From NCBI RefSeq assembly GCF_016785085.1, contig NZ_JAENHO010000005.1, positions 186,001 through 250,000 on the forward strand: a stretch of DNA of 64,000 nucleotides. The letters are read 5' to 3'. Source of the stretch: Paractinoplanes lichenicola (lineage in GTDB: Bacteria > Actinomycetota > Actinomycetes > Mycobacteriales > Micromonosporaceae). The notes below the pieces were generated by a model, which saw only the letters and a program-made list of their open reading frames with translations, made no database searches and was not told the DNA's origin. Shown piece by piece: positions 17,270-26,182 of this stretch. Position numbers and translations under genes: made by a program. Within the stretch, counting starts at the first letter, position 1; each line of letters starts with the position of its first letter.

Positions 17270-18217
17270 ATGACACCGCTCGAGCAAGCCGCCCAGGCCG
17301 CGCTGCACGCGCCGTCCGTCTTCAACACCCAGCCGTGGCGCTGGCGGATCGACGGCGACACGATGGAGCTGTACGCCGACGAGTCCCGCCGGCTCGAGAC
17401 CACCGACCGCGACGGCCGGCTGCTGATCCTGAGCCTCGGCGCCGCCCTGCACCACGCCCTGACCGCGCTGGCCGCGGCCGGCTGGTCCTACTTCGTCGAG
17501 CGGCTGTCCGGCCCCGGCCCGGTGGCCCGGATCGAGCTCGGCCCGCCGGCGCCGCCCACCCCGGCGGTGCAGCGGCTGGCCGAGGCGATCCCGCGACGCC
17601 GTACGGACCGGCGGGCCTTCGGCCGCCGCACCGTCACCGACGCCGAGCTGACCAAGCTGCGGCTGCTCGTCGAGGCGAACGGCGCCTACCTGCACGTGGT
17701 GCCGTCCGACCAGATTCCCGCGCTGGCGATCTCGGCCGAGCTGGCCGGCGACGCCGAGCTCGGCGACCCCGACTACCGCGACGAGCTGCGCGAGTGGACC
17801 CACCGGCCGGCGGGCGCGGGGGACGGCGTGCCGGCCGACACCGCCGTGGAGCCCGGGCTGCGCCGGGTTCCCGTACGGGATTTCGCGCCGGAGGACACGC
17901 CTGGGCTCACCGTCGGCGCCGAGCACGACCAGGGCGCGGCGTACGTGATCGTCTTCGGCCGGGGCGACGAGCGGCTCGACCTGCTGCGCGGTGGTGAGGC
18001 GCTCTCGGCCCTGCTGCTCTCGGCGACCGCCGACGGCCTGGCCACCGCCCCGCTCAGCGACGCCGTCGAGGTCGCCTGGCCGCGGCTGCTGGTGCGTGGC
18101 CTGCTGGCCGGCCTGGGGGAGCCGTACCTGGTGGTGCGCCTGGGCTACGCCGCCGCGGGCACGCCGCTGCCGCCCCGCCCGCGGCGCGTCGCCGCCGACG
18201 TGATCGTCACCGGCTGA
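17270..18217 (+). CDS. Acg-family FMN-binding nitroreductase-like protein
   Basis: The 315-residue protein carries the N-terminal LHAPSVFNTQPWRWRI signature of the Acg/Rv2032-Rv3131 branch of the nitroreductase superfamily. A second signature, IPRRRTDRRAFGRRTV, follows, and the C-terminal part is LLLSATADGLATAPLSDAVEV. These are large, double-domain relatives that bind or sequester FMN. In Mycobacterium tuberculosis, acg-type genes are strongly DosR-regulated. Here the gene follows the DevS-like kinase and a Dos-box-like site, which supports the same control. The physiological substrate is unknown. Confidence 0.85.
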   Translation: MTPLEQAAQAALHAPSVFNTQPWRWRIDGDTMELYADESRRLETTDRDGRLLILSLGAALHHALTALAAAGWSYFVERLSGPGPVARIELGPPAPPTPAVQRLAEAIPRRRTDRRAFGRRTVTDAELTKLRLLVEANGAYLHVVPSDQIPALAISAELAGDAELGDPDYRDELREWTHRPAGAGDGVPADTAVEPGLRRVPVRDFAPEDTPGLTVGAEHDQGAAYVIVFGRGDERLDLLRGGEALSALLLSATADGLATAPLSDAVEVAWPRLLVRGLLAGLGEPYLVVRLGYAAAGTPLPPRPRRVAADVIVTG

Positions 18218-18220
18218 GTC

Positions 18221-19177
18221 ATGGCCGGCTACGGCGTTCAGGATCTGCTGCGCGCGGCCGCGGCCGGCATCCGCGCGCCCTCCCTGCACAACACGCAGCC
18301 GTGGCAGTTCCGGCTGCGGGACGGCGCCGTCGAGATCCTCGCCGACCCGGCCCGCCGGCTCGCCGTGGCCGACCACACGGGCTGGGCGGTGCGGATCGCG
18401 GTCGGGGCGGCCACCTGCAACGCCCGGCTGGCTTTAGCCGTTCTCGGAAAGCCGGCCACGGTCACTTTCCGGCCCGACCGCACCGACCCCGATCTGATGG
18501 CCCGGCTGACCCCGGCGCCGCCCCGCCCGGCCACCTACGGTGAGAGCGCCCTGTTCGACGCGATCCCGCGCCGGCACAGCCACCGCGCCCCGTTCTGGCC
18601 CGACCCGGTGCCGGCCGAGACCCGCCGCCGCCTCATCGACGCCGCCCGGGCCGAGAACGCCTGGCTCGACCTGCTCGTCGGCATGGTCCCGCTGGCCGGC
18701 TTCGCCGAGATCGCCCGCAGCGCCGACCGCGTCCTGCACCGCGACACCCGCTACCAGACCGAGCTGGCCGGCTGGGCCCACGCCGACACCGCCCCCGACG
18801 GCGTGCCGGTCGCGGCCGGCGCCCCCGCCCCCGAGCCCCAGGACCTGCTGCCCCAGCGGGCCTTCGCCGACCGCCGCCGGGCCCCCGGCCGCGACTACGA
18901 GCCGGAGCCCCTGGTCGCGGTGCTGGGCTCGGCGGGCGACCGCCCGGCCGACCAGCTGCTGGCCGGCCAGGCCCTGCAACGGGTGCTGCTGACCGTCACC
19001 GACGCCGGGCTGGCCGCCTCCCTGATCAGCCAGCCCATCGAGGTCCCGGCCGCCCGCGAGCAGCTGCGCCGGTCGTTGCGCCGCTCCGGCTTCCCCCAGC
19101 TGGCCCTGCGCATCGGCTACGGCCACCCGGGCCCGTCGGCCCCGCGCCGCGACGTCACCGACGTCATCGTCGGCTAG
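18221..19177 (+). CDS. Second Acg-family nitroreductase-like protein
   Basis: A 318-residue paralogue of the preceding gene, only three bases downstream and so co-transcribed. It keeps the family landmarks GIRAPSLHNTQPWQFRLRDG, FDAIPRRHSHRAPFW and QRVLLTVTDAGLAASLISQPIEV. The two are clearly diverged, so the tandem duplication is old. The stop codon TAG is completed by the first base of a MITE-like element: target TA followed by element G. Confidence 0.85.
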   Translation: MAGYGVQDLLRAAAAGIRAPSLHNTQPWQFRLRDGAVEILADPARRLAVADHTGWAVRIAVGAATCNARLALAVLGKPATVTFRPDRTDPDLMARLTPAPPRPATYGESALFDAIPRRHSHRAPFWPDPVPAETRRRLIDAARAENAWLDLLVGMVPLAGFAEIARSADRVLHRDTRYQTELAGWAHADTAPDGVPVAAGAPAPEPQDLLPQRAFADRRRAPGRDYEPEPLVAVLGSAGDRPADQLLAGQALQRVLLTVTDAGLAASLISQPIEVPAAREQLRRSLRRSGFPQLALRIGYGHPGPSAPRRDVTDVIVG

Positions 19178-19339
19178 GCCCTGTTTCGCAGTGGGGGCGG
19201 GGCTGCGGCAGGGCCCAGATCCCGCCTGGCGGCGTCCCGTGAAAGCCAGGTTCCAACACCGGGAGCCAGGCTTCCCCGGGCCACCACCAGACGAAATCTG
19301 GACCCGGCCTCGCTCCCACCCCCACTACGAAACAGGACC
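19177..19339. mobile_element. 163-bp MITE-like element with terminal inverted repeats
   Basis: The left end GGCCCTGTTTCGCAGTGGG and the inverted right end GGTCCTGTTTCGTAGTGGG match over about 26 bases with three mismatches. Both ends are flanked by TA (19175-19176 and 19340-19341), as expected for a TA target duplication. The CCTGTTTCG ends resemble IS5/IS630-type insertion sequences of actinomycetes. No transposase frame fits inside, so it would be mobilised in trans. It lies exactly between two convergent stop codons and can fold into one long hairpin, which may also terminate transcription. Confidence 0.65.
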
Positions 19340-21639
19340 TAAGCGTGTTCCTCCAGGAAGGACAGCAGGCCGGCGCCGTCGAGGCCGGTGGCCCGCTCGT
19401 GGGTCCGGCCGTCCACCACCTCGTAGGCCAGGGACTCGTCGTCGCCCGGCACGGCGACCACCGCGAACGTGCGGCCGCCGCCCAGGGTCAGCTTGCGGGC
19501 CTGCCCCGGCCAGTCCTCGGCCCGTACGGTCTCGACCGGGACGCCCGTCACCGAGGCCAGCCGTTCCGGCGTGCTGCCGGCCAGGCCGCTCAGCGTGACG
19601 ATGCCCTTGCGGCCCAGCCGCTCCGTGATCACCGGGTTGAGGCCGGCGATGCCGCCGAAGTCGTCCCCGGTCCGCACCGACACGTCCGCCGACGTCGTCC
19701 ACCCGGCCGCGGTCACCGCGACCGAACCACGGGCGACGGCCCCGGCCGGCAGGTCGAACGTGTGCGTCGTCGCGGAGCCGGCGGCGAGACTGCGGCCGTC
19801 GGCAGTCAGGACGGCCGTGGTCGCGATGTCCGTCCGGACCGTCAGGCGGCCCGCGTCGGCCTGCAGCGAGACGATGACCGGGAACACCGCGGTGCGGGCG
19901 AGCTCGACGGCCCGTACGGCGTCGAGCTTGGCGCCGGGGCGCAGCGAACGACGCAGCACCTGGCTCACCTGCTCGGCGGTCAGCAACGGCACCGCCTGCA
20001 GGACGAGCGCCGTCGCGCCGGTCACGTGGGGCGCCGCCATCGACGTGCCCATCAGGCTCCGGTGGCTGTCGCCGCCGTCGCGCCAGCCCGCCCGGGCCGA
20101 CGTGACGAACTCGCCCGGCGCCGTCAGCTCCGGCTTGTCCCGCCCGTCGCGGGTGGGGCCGAGCGAACTGAACTCGGAGAGCTGCCCGATCGCCGCCGGC
20201 ACCTGCGACTTGGTCACGTACGACCCCACGGTGACAACGCGGCGGGCCGAGCCGGGCACGGTGATCGTCCGGGACGGGTCACGCTCGCCCGGCGCGAACC
20301 GGCTCTGCTCCGGGGCCCCCGCGGCGTCGCGCGGCGCCCGTTCGATCCACGCGTCGAACCGGCCGTTCCGCACGGTTCCGGCCCGCAGCACCACGTTCCA
20401 CCGGCCGGGCTGGATCTGCTCGGCCGCGCCGCGCCGCACGATCACCGACGCGCGCCGGTCCCCGGTGTCGTCCGCGTCCTCGTCCACATCGATGCGAACC
20501 TGATTGCCGGTGCCCGTCTCGAAGGACAACGACGACCCCGGCCGTACGCGGGACGACGGCGCCCCCGCCGGTGGCGTGACACCGACCTCGATGTCGTCGT
20601 GCCCGCTGAACCACACCTCGACGACGTCGTCGAAGCGGTTGCCCGCGGCCACGTCGAACTCCAGGAACCGGTCCCCGCCGGGTGACAGCGACCCGCCCGC
20701 GTGCACGCCCCACTGCCGCTCGTTGCCGGCCGACTTGACCACCACGAACCCGGGCTGCCGGCTCAGCTCGTCGATCCGCCGTTCGAGCAGCGACTCCCCG
20801 CCATGACCCCCGATATTGGTGCCCTGGCTCAGATTCACCACCACCGGACGGCCGGCCGCCCGCTGCCGCACGTAGTCCAGCCCGGCCACGACCCGGGTCG
20901 AGGTGCCCAGCGACGCCCCGTCCTCGCCGAGCGCGACCACGATCAGGTCGGCGCCGGGCGCGATCCCGGTGAACAGCCCCCGGTCGCGCTCGTCGCCGGC
21001 CGCGATGCCGGCTACGTGCGTACCGTGGCCGCTCCTGTCCTCGTGGGGCACCACCGCGAGCGGGTCGGGAGCGGCGAGCGCCCGGTCGATGTCCGCCCGC
21101 TGATATTCGCGCCCGAACGGCACCGTCGACCCGGCGGCCGGGTCCGCGCCCTGATCCCAGAGCGCGACGATCCGCGTGCCTCCGTCGGGGCGGCGGAAAC
21201 ACGGGTGGGTGTAGTCGATCCCGGAGTCGAGCACCGCCACCACCACGCCCGACCCGGTCACCCCGGGCGTCGCGGTGTGCAGCGTCTCGGCCCCGCATTC
21301 CGTACGGGACCAGTTGAGCTCGGGAAACAGCGGCCGGGACGCCTCGACCCGCGCCACCGCGTCGTGCCCGGCCAGCGCCGGCAACTCGGTCACCGGCAGC
21401 CGGACCCGGCGCACCGAGCCGGCCGCACCGACCGTCGCGCCGGGCAGGGCCGGGCCGAGCTCGTCCAGATCGGCCTCGGCCACCCCTTCGACCAGGACCT
21501 CGATGGTGGCGCCGTCCGCGCGGGCGTCCCAGGCGATGCGCCCGCCCAGGGGCACGTCGCCGGCTGCCGCGAATTCCGTCCCGGACCGGCCGCTCATCTC
21601 GTCGATCAGCAGGCGCAGTCGCGGATCCACCTTCGCCAT
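19339..21639 (-). CDS. Large S8 (subtilisin-family) serine peptidase
   Basis: The product has 766 residues from the ATG with GGAGAT upstream. The catalytic triad is complete: Asp in VVVAVLDSGIDYTHP, His in RSGHGTHVAGIAAG and Ser in LMGTSMAAPHVTGA, with the oxyanion Asn in VVVKSAGNERQWG. No signal peptide or membrane segment is visible, unusual for this family, so it may act in the cytosol. An insert of about 150 residues rich in beta strands lies between the Asn and Ser segments. The C-terminus contains an HhH-like module (ITERLGRKGIVTLSGLAG) resembling DUF4332. It follows an unknown gene by 79 bases. Confidence 0.88.
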   Translation of the reverse strand: MAKVDPRLRLLIDEMSGRSGTEFAAAGDVPLGGRIAWDARADGATIEVLVEGVAEADLDELGPALPGATVGAAGSVRRVRLPVTELPALAGHDAVARVEASRPLFPELNWSRTECGAETLHTATPGVTGSGVVVAVLDSGIDYTHPCFRRPDGGTRIVALWDQGADPAAGSTVPFGREYQRADIDRALAAPDPLAVVPHEDRSGHGTHVAGIAAGDERDRGLFTGIAPGADLIVVALGEDGASLGTSTRVVAGLDYVRQRAAGRPVVVNLSQGTNIGGHGGESLLERRIDELSRQPGFVVVKSAGNERQWGVHAGGSLSPGGDRFLEFDVAAGNRFDDVVEVWFSGHDDIEVGVTPPAGAPSSRVRPGSSLSFETGTGNQVRIDVDEDADDTGDRRASVIVRRGAAEQIQPGRWNVVLRAGTVRNGRFDAWIERAPRDAAGAPEQSRFAPGERDPSRTITVPGSARRVVTVGSYVTKSQVPAAIGQLSEFSSLGPTRDGRDKPELTAPGEFVTSARAGWRDGGDSHRSLMGTSMAAPHVTGATALVLQAVPLLTAEQVSQVLRRSLRPGAKLDAVRAVELARTAVFPVIVSLQADAGRLTVRTDIATTAVLTADGRSLAAGSATTHTFDLPAGAVARGSVAVTAAGWTTSADVSVRTGDDFGGIAGLNPVITERLGRKGIVTLSGLAGSTPERLASVTGVPVETVRAEDWPGQARKLTLGGGRTFAVVAVPGDDESLAYEVVDGRTHERATGLDGAGLLSFLEEHA

Positions 21640-21718
21640 GTCGGATCTCCTTCGCACCGGCCGCCGTGCGACCGGCCGACGGACCGCCGGCGTCCCCCGC
21701 GCCGGCGATCGGGGTCGG

Positions 21719-22516
21719 TCATCGGTAGATCAGCACCCGGACGGGGGTGTCCCGGACGAAGCTCGGGGTCAGACCCGGCACCACGACCGGGCCGCCGCCC
21801 GCGCCGGGCAGGAACGGGAACACGAAGGGCGGCTCGGAGTCGAGCTGCAGCCACGTCGAGGCGTAGCCGGCGAAGGGCGCCACACCGTTGACATCGATGG
21901 TCAGCGTGATGTCCAGCACCCGCGGCGACAGGTCGGGCGGGGCCGGCAGCGACGGGATCGGCAGCACGAACAGGTTGATGTTGCCGGCGCCGAAGACGCT
22001 GGTGATCGGTCCGAGCACGGGGCCGGGCGTGACGCTGTTGACGTTGACCGTGAGGCCCTGGACGGCGAAGCTCTGGCCGGTCATGATCTGGGCCGCGGAC
22101 GGGTTGCCCGGCGTGAAGCCGAGCGGCAGCGGGTTGCGCCAGATCGCCGCGATCAGGAACGCCGGCTCGCCGGTCTGGATGATGCGGCTGGGCTGGAACG
22201 GGCCCACCGGGCCGATCGGCTGGAACGGGCCGACGGCGATGAGGTCGAAGAACTGATAGGGCACGCCGCCGAACGTGGCCTGCGCGTCCGCCGCCTCGGC
22301 GGCCGGGCCGCCGTTGCCGGACCGGCCGTTGTGGCCGTTCTGTGTCGCGAGCGCCGACGGCTTGCCCATCTGCTGGACCTGGCTGCGGTAGAGCGTCGTG
22401 CCGCTCTCCAGCCTGTCGTGGATCTGTTGCGCGGTCTGCTTGATCTGTTCGCTCTTGCTCTTGAGGCTGTCGGGTATCTCCATGTCCTCGACCGGCCTCG
22501 TCAACGTATCGGTCAT
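21719..22516 (-). CDS. Unknown protein encoded upstream of the S8 peptidase
   Basis: The 265-residue protein starts at ATG 22516 with GGAG five bases upstream. The first 70 residues are helical and polar (SLKSKSEQIKQTAQQIHDRL). The rest is a Pro/Val/Leu-rich beta-type domain with a near-repeat, VGPFQPIGPVGPFQPS, and hydrophobic strands such as LDITLTIDVNGVAPFAGY. No signal peptide or membrane helix is evident. I do not recognise a family. It lies 79 bases upstream of the peptidase on the same strand, so it may be its substrate, inhibitor or targeting partner. Confidence 0.7.
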   Translation of the reverse strand: MTDTLTRPVEDMEIPDSLKSKSEQIKQTAQQIHDRLESGTTLYRSQVQQMGKPSALATQNGHNGRSGNGGPAAEAADAQATFGGVPYQFFDLIAVGPFQPIGPVGPFQPSRIIQTGEPAFLIAAIWRNPLPLGFTPGNPSAAQIMTGQSFAVQGLTVNVNSVTPGPVLGPITSVFGAGNINLFVLPIPSLPAPPDLSPRVLDITLTIDVNGVAPFAGYASTWLQLDSEPPFVFPFLPGAGGGPVVVPGLTPSFVRDTPVRVLIYR

Positions 22517-22728
22517 CCTGTGCTCCAAACCGCTTGTTGAAGTCGGAGACCCACTGCAGTGTGTCCGGCCCAGACTGCGCGCCCGCCGACACAGATCGCC
22601 ACGGGAATGCGCTGTCCGCTCTCCGACACCGAGGTTTAAACCGGCGCGCGGCGGATTGTCATCGCGGATTCCCGGAATGGTAGGACTGATCTATTTCTGC
22701 CCCGCGTTCCCGCGAATATCATGACCGC

Positions 22729-23451
22729 GTGCGCGAACCAGGCCAGGCCGATCTGCATATGCACACCAACCTCGGCGACGGCTGGATCAGTCCGGCCGCT
22801 GTCGTGAACGAGGCCGAGCGGGCCGGATTGTCGGTGATCGCGGTGACCGATCACGACCATCTCGAGGGCGCCAAGCGGGTCGAAGAGTTGCTGGTGGCGC
22901 GAAATTCCCGCGTACGTCTGATCAAAGGGGTCGAGGTGACGACCCGCAGCGGGCATCTGCTCGGGCTTTTCGTCACCAAGGCGCCCCGCCCGATGCGCCC
23001 GGTGCCCGAGGTCATCGACTTCATCAAGGAACAGGGCGGGCTGGTTGTCGTGCCGCATCCGATGGGCCGGCTCGTGCCCAGCCTGAGCCGCCGGAGAATC
23101 GACGAACTGCTCGGCGCCGGCTATTCGATCGACGGCCTCGAGATCTATAACCCGAGCCCGGCCAACGCCTCCCGGCGGGCCGAGGTGCGCGCGGCCAACC
23201 GGGAATGGGGGCTGGCCGAGATCGGGTCCAGCGACGCGCATTTCCGGCAGCACATCGGCGCCGGCTACACCATTTTCGACGGCCGCACGCCCGACGAGCT
23301 GAGCCGGGCGATCGCCGAGCGGACGGTGCGGGCCGGCGGTCAGGAACGCCCGCCGGTCCGGCTCAATCCGGCCTCCTATGTGGCCCAGTGCGCGTGGAGC
23401 TGGTTCGTCGATCCGCCGCGCCGCGCGATCCGCCGGATGCGAGCCTCCTAA
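22729..23451 (+). CDS. PHP-domain phosphoesterase
   Basis: The 240-residue protein has the metal-binding PHP pattern: ADLHMHTNLGDGWISP (first His pair), AVTDHDHLEGAKR (Asp/His), KGVEVTT (Glu), VVVPHP (His) and GSSDAHF (Asp/His). It is a free-standing PHP hydrolase like those cleaving phosphate esters or histidinol phosphate; the substrate is unknown. The GTG start at 22729 has no obvious RBS, but the PHP motif begins nine residues later, so no later start fits. Its stop overlaps the end of the acyltransferase gene by four bases in convergent orientation. Confidence 0.82.
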   Translation: MREPGQADLHMHTNLGDGWISPAAVVNEAERAGLSVIAVTDHDHLEGAKRVEELLVARNSRVRLIKGVEVTTRSGHLLGLFVTKAPRPMRPVPEVIDFIKEQGGLVVVPHPMGRLVPSLSRRRIDELLGAGYSIDGLEIYNPSPANASRRAEVRAANREWGLAEIGSSDAHFRQHIGAGYTIFDGRTPDELSRAIAERTVRAGGQERPPVRLNPASYVAQCAWSWFVDPPRRAIRRMRAS

Positions 23452-24365
23452 GCCGCTTGCAGCGCGGCCGGGGCCGGGAAGGCGGCGGGCCAGAAACGGC
23501 GGAACATGAACCACTGCGCGGGCGAGTGCCGCACGACCTCCTCCTGGCAGTCGAGCATGTATTGGGTGAGCCGCTGAATTTCCGCGGCACGCTCGGCGCT
23601 GCTGCCGACCGTACGGGGAAAAAGCGCCGGAAACGTGCGGATGTAATAGCCGCCGCCCGGCGCGAACCACATGTAGCCGGGCATGATCGCCGCCCCGGTC
23701 TTCACCGCCAGCGCCGCCGACCCGGCCGGCACAAAGGTGCGGCGCCCGAAGAACGTCACCTCGACGCCCTGCCGCTCGGACACCGGCCGGTCGACGACGA
23801 TCGCCACCGCCCGGCCGTCGTTCAGCGCCCGCAGAATACGGCGCGGCGCGGTCACCGGAATGACGTCGACGCTCTTCTCCCGCCGATGCCCCTGCAACAG
23901 CGCGTTGAGCCGCTCGTCCTTGAACGTGTCGGCCACCGCCGACAGGGGAACGTGCTGCGCGGCGATCGCACCGGCCAGATCCCAGCTGCCGAAATGGCCG
24001 GTCGTGATGACCGTTCCCTTGCCGGGTGCCATCGCCGCCCGCAGATATTCGTGCCATTGCGCACCGACAGTCAGATCCGTCATTCGCGCATCGACATCGG
24101 TCAGGTCGACATACGGCAGGCACACCAGAGAAGCCGCCGTACGCCCGTATTTGCTCCACGAGCTCAGCGCCGTCCGCCGCACAAGCTGATGCCCGTACGG
24201 GAGCCCGAGCACCACGGCCATGTTCTCCTGCGTGATGAGCCGCTTGGACCGCCACCCCAGATAGCTGGCGGACGTGACGGTCGACGCGACCATGTGCCGC
24301 ACCCGCGGCGGGGTGCGCCCCACCACGGCGATTCCGGAATGGGCGAGCCAGTACGCCGAGGACAT
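23448..24365 (-). CDS. LpxL/PatA-like lysophospholipid acyltransferase
   Basis: The 305-residue enzyme belongs to the LpxL/HtrB/PatA family. The catalytic H-X4-D motif is TTGHFGSWDLAGA. Other family features are VDRPVSERQGVEVTFFGR and MFRRFWP near the C-terminus. In actinobacteria the family includes PatA, which acylates phosphatidylinositol mannosides at the cytoplasmic face, so a PIM or glycolipid acyl acceptor is likely. The gene follows a fatty acid desaturase by 15 bases on the same strand, consistent with a lipid-modifying operon. Confidence 0.85.
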   Translation of the reverse strand: MSSAYWLAHSGIAVVGRTPPRVRHMVASTVTSASYLGWRSKRLITQENMAVVLGLPYGHQLVRRTALSSWSKYGRTAASLVCLPYVDLTDVDARMTDLTVGAQWHEYLRAAMAPGKGTVITTGHFGSWDLAGAIAAQHVPLSAVADTFKDERLNALLQGHRREKSVDVIPVTAPRRILRALNDGRAVAIVVDRPVSERQGVEVTFFGRRTFVPAGSAALAVKTGAAIMPGYMWFAPGGGYYIRTFPALFPRTVGSSAERAAEIQRLTQYMLDCQEEVVRHSPAQWFMFRRFWPAAFPAPAALQAA

Positions 24366-24380
24366 CGCGCCACCCCCGGC

Positions 24381-25316
24381 TTAGCGAGCGATCCGGACGA
24401 GGCGTTCGGGGTCGGGCCACCGCACGTCGTAGGCCCAGCCGAGCTTCTCGAACAGCCAGATCGTGCGGGCCGACACGTCGAGCTCGCCCCGGCGCACGCC
24501 GTGCCGGGCCTGGGTCGGGTCGGCGTGGTGCAGGTTGTGCCAGGCCTCACCCATGCTGAGCAGGGCCAGCGGCCAGAAGTTGGCCGACTTGTCGCGCGTC
24601 GCGAACGGCCGCTCGCCGATCATGTGGCAGACCGAGTTGACCGACCAGGTCACGTGGTGCAGCAGCGTGATCCGCACCAGCCCGGCCCAGAAGAACGCGG
24701 TCAGCGCCCCCGCCCACGACCAGCTGATCAACCCGCCCATGACGGCCGGCGCGACCAGCGTGACGATCGTCAGCGGCCCGAACAGCCGGTGCATGACGCG
24801 CATGTCGCGGTCGGCCAGCAGATCCGGCGCGAACCGTTCCTGGTTGGTCAGGTCACGGTCGAGGATCCAGCCGAGGTGGGCGTGCCAGAACCCGCGGACG
24901 AGCGCGGCCGGCGACGTGCCGAACGCCCACGGCGAATGCGGGTCGCCCTCCTTGTCGGCGAACGCGTGATGCCGCCGGTGATCGGCCACCCAGTGCAGGA
25001 TCGGCCCCTGCACGGCCATGCTGCCGACCACCGCGAGCGCGATCCGCAGCGGGCGGTGGGCCTTGAACGACCCGTGCGTGAAGTAGCGGTGGTAGCCGAC
25101 GGTGGCACCGAGGCAGGTCACGACATACCAGCCGACGGCCAGCGCGACGTCGAGCCACGTCAGGCCCCAGCCCCAGGCCACCGGCACGGCGGCCAGCAGC
25201 GCGACGAACGGCACGGTGACGAACAGATAGACGGTGACGTGAGCGGGCAACGGGCGGCGGCCGCTCAGCAGGCTCTTGGGCCTGCGGGTCTGGTTGGGCA
25301 GGGCGGACTCGGTCAC
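24381..25316 (-). CDS. Membrane acyl-CoA/acyl-lipid desaturase
   Basis: The product is about 311 residues, with four hydrophobic segments and the three histidine clusters of di-iron delta-9-type desaturases: GYHRYFTHGSF, DHRRHHAFAD and EAWHNLHHADP. It introduces a double bond into fatty acyl chains at the membrane. GTG at 25316 is preferred to the longer frame because the upstream codons overlap the DinB fragment and the protein then starts VTESALPNQ. It shares a transcript with the acyltransferase gene 15 bases downstream. Confidence 0.88.
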   Translation of the reverse strand: MTESALPNQTRRPKSLLSGRRPLPAHVTVYLFVTVPFVALLAAVPVAWGWGLTWLDVALAVGWYVVTCLGATVGYHRYFTHGSFKAHRPLRIALAVVGSMAVQGPILHWVADHRRHHAFADKEGDPHSPWAFGTSPAALVRGFWHAHLGWILDRDLTNQERFAPDLLADRDMRVMHRLFGPLTIVTLVAPAVMGGLISWSWAGALTAFFWAGLVRITLLHHVTWSVNSVCHMIGERPFATRDKSANFWPLALLSMGEAWHNLHHADPTQARHGVRRGELDVSARTIWLFEKLGWAYDVRWPDPERLVRIAR

Positions 25317-25350
25317 TCTGATCACCCCAGGGCTCCGGTTGCGCGTCACG

Positions 25351-25587
25351 CTAAGCCGCGCCGGCAGCCGCCCGGCCAACCCCGCCCGGCGGAGAAGTGA
25401 ACCCCGGAGATCCCGCCCATTGCCCCGTACGCCCGTCGATGGCCGTCCAGAAGATGCGCACCACGTCGCCGTGGCCCTGCAAGCAGCGGTAGAACCAGTT
25501 GTGCTCGACCCGGCCCATGTGCCGCACCAGGCCCAGCAGGCTCATCGTCGACGGCGGCACCGAGCGCCGAGACCACCGGTCGCGCGA
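25351..25587 (-). pseudogene. DinB/DUF664 family fragment
   Basis: In one minus-strand frame the text SRRSVPPSTMSLLGLVRHMG followed by RVEHNWFYRCLQG is the conserved core of DUF664/DinB-like proteins (typically VPPS-MSLLGLVRHLA-VE--WF). The preceding ~40 residues and the whole C-terminal half of that family (about 165 residues) are missing. After the Gln-Gly the sequence becomes unrelated. The fragment lies between a terminator and the desaturase promoter, so it is a gene relic. Confidence 0.6.
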
Positions 25588-25588
25588 A

Positions 25589-25612
25589 AGGCCCGGCCGG
25601 GCGGCCGGGCCT
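25589..25612 (-). terminator. Terminator after the DoxX-family gene
   Basis: AGGCCCGGCC (25589-25598) pairs perfectly with GGCCGGGCCT (25603-25612) around a four-base loop, 12 bases past the DoxX-family stop on its strand. Confidence 0.65.
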
Positions 25613-25624
25613 CAGGGGGAGCGC

Positions 25625-26182
25625 TCAGATGAGCCAGCGGTTCTTCTGCACAAGTGGGAGCTTGGCCCACCAACGGCCGAGGCCCCAGGTGTGTCCGGCG
25701 TAGGTGAGGGCGAGAGCGATCGCAGCGACCGCGTAGACGAAGTGGTAGTCGACCACCGGGTTGCTCGAACCGCTGGCCAGGGGCCATTCGGCCAGCCACA
25801 TCAGGAGCATCATGGCGGTGGCGCCGACGGCGGCCAGGCGCAGGCCGATCCCGGCGATGAGGGCGACGCCGATCGCGAGCATGCCGAGCATGAAGCTCCA
25901 GTCGGCCCAGCCGGCCCCGGCGATCGAGTGGAAGAAGCCCTGGAACGGGCCGACCTCGACGCTCGCGAGGAAGCCCTTGGTCGGCGAGCCGCCGTTGATC
26001 CAGGCCCGCTCCCACGGGGTCGACCAGCCGAGCCCGAAGGTCTTGTCGAGGAAAGCCCACAGGAAGACGAAGCCGGTCGAGACCCGCAGCACGGCGAGGG
26101 CCCTCGCGGCGGTCCTGGTGAGCATGGCGCCCGGCGCCTCAACAGTCTCGAGGTCTGCCGCGGCCCGGCGGATGGTGGTCAT
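25625..26182 (-). CDS. DoxX-family integral membrane protein
   Basis: The 185-residue protein has four to five hydrophobic helices with the DoxX pattern: LRVSTGFVFLWAFLDKTFGLG at the start, MLGMLAIGVALIAGIGLRLAA and a C-terminal WWAKLPLVQKN. The start at 26182 has GGAGG six bases upstream; an ATG seven codons earlier has none. DoxX proteins have been linked to sulphur/quinone redox chemistry and, in mycobacteria, to oxidant defence complexes. A Dos-box-like site lies about 82 bases upstream, suggesting redox or low-oxygen control. Confidence 0.82.
   Translation of the reverse strand: MTTIRRAAADLETVEAPGAMLTRTAARALAVLRVSTGFVFLWAFLDKTFGLGWSTPWERAWINGGSPTKGFLASVEVGPFQGFFHSIAGAGWADWSFMLGMLAIGVALIAGIGLRLAAVGATAMMLLMWLAEWPLASGSSNPVVDYHFVYAVAAIALALTYAGHTWGLGRWWAKLPLVQKNRWLI

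Noticed and set aside
23205-25400. A 731-codon plus-strand frame across the acyltransferase and desaturase
   Set aside because: It runs antisense to genes with intact His clusters and an H-X4-D motif and has no domain of its own.
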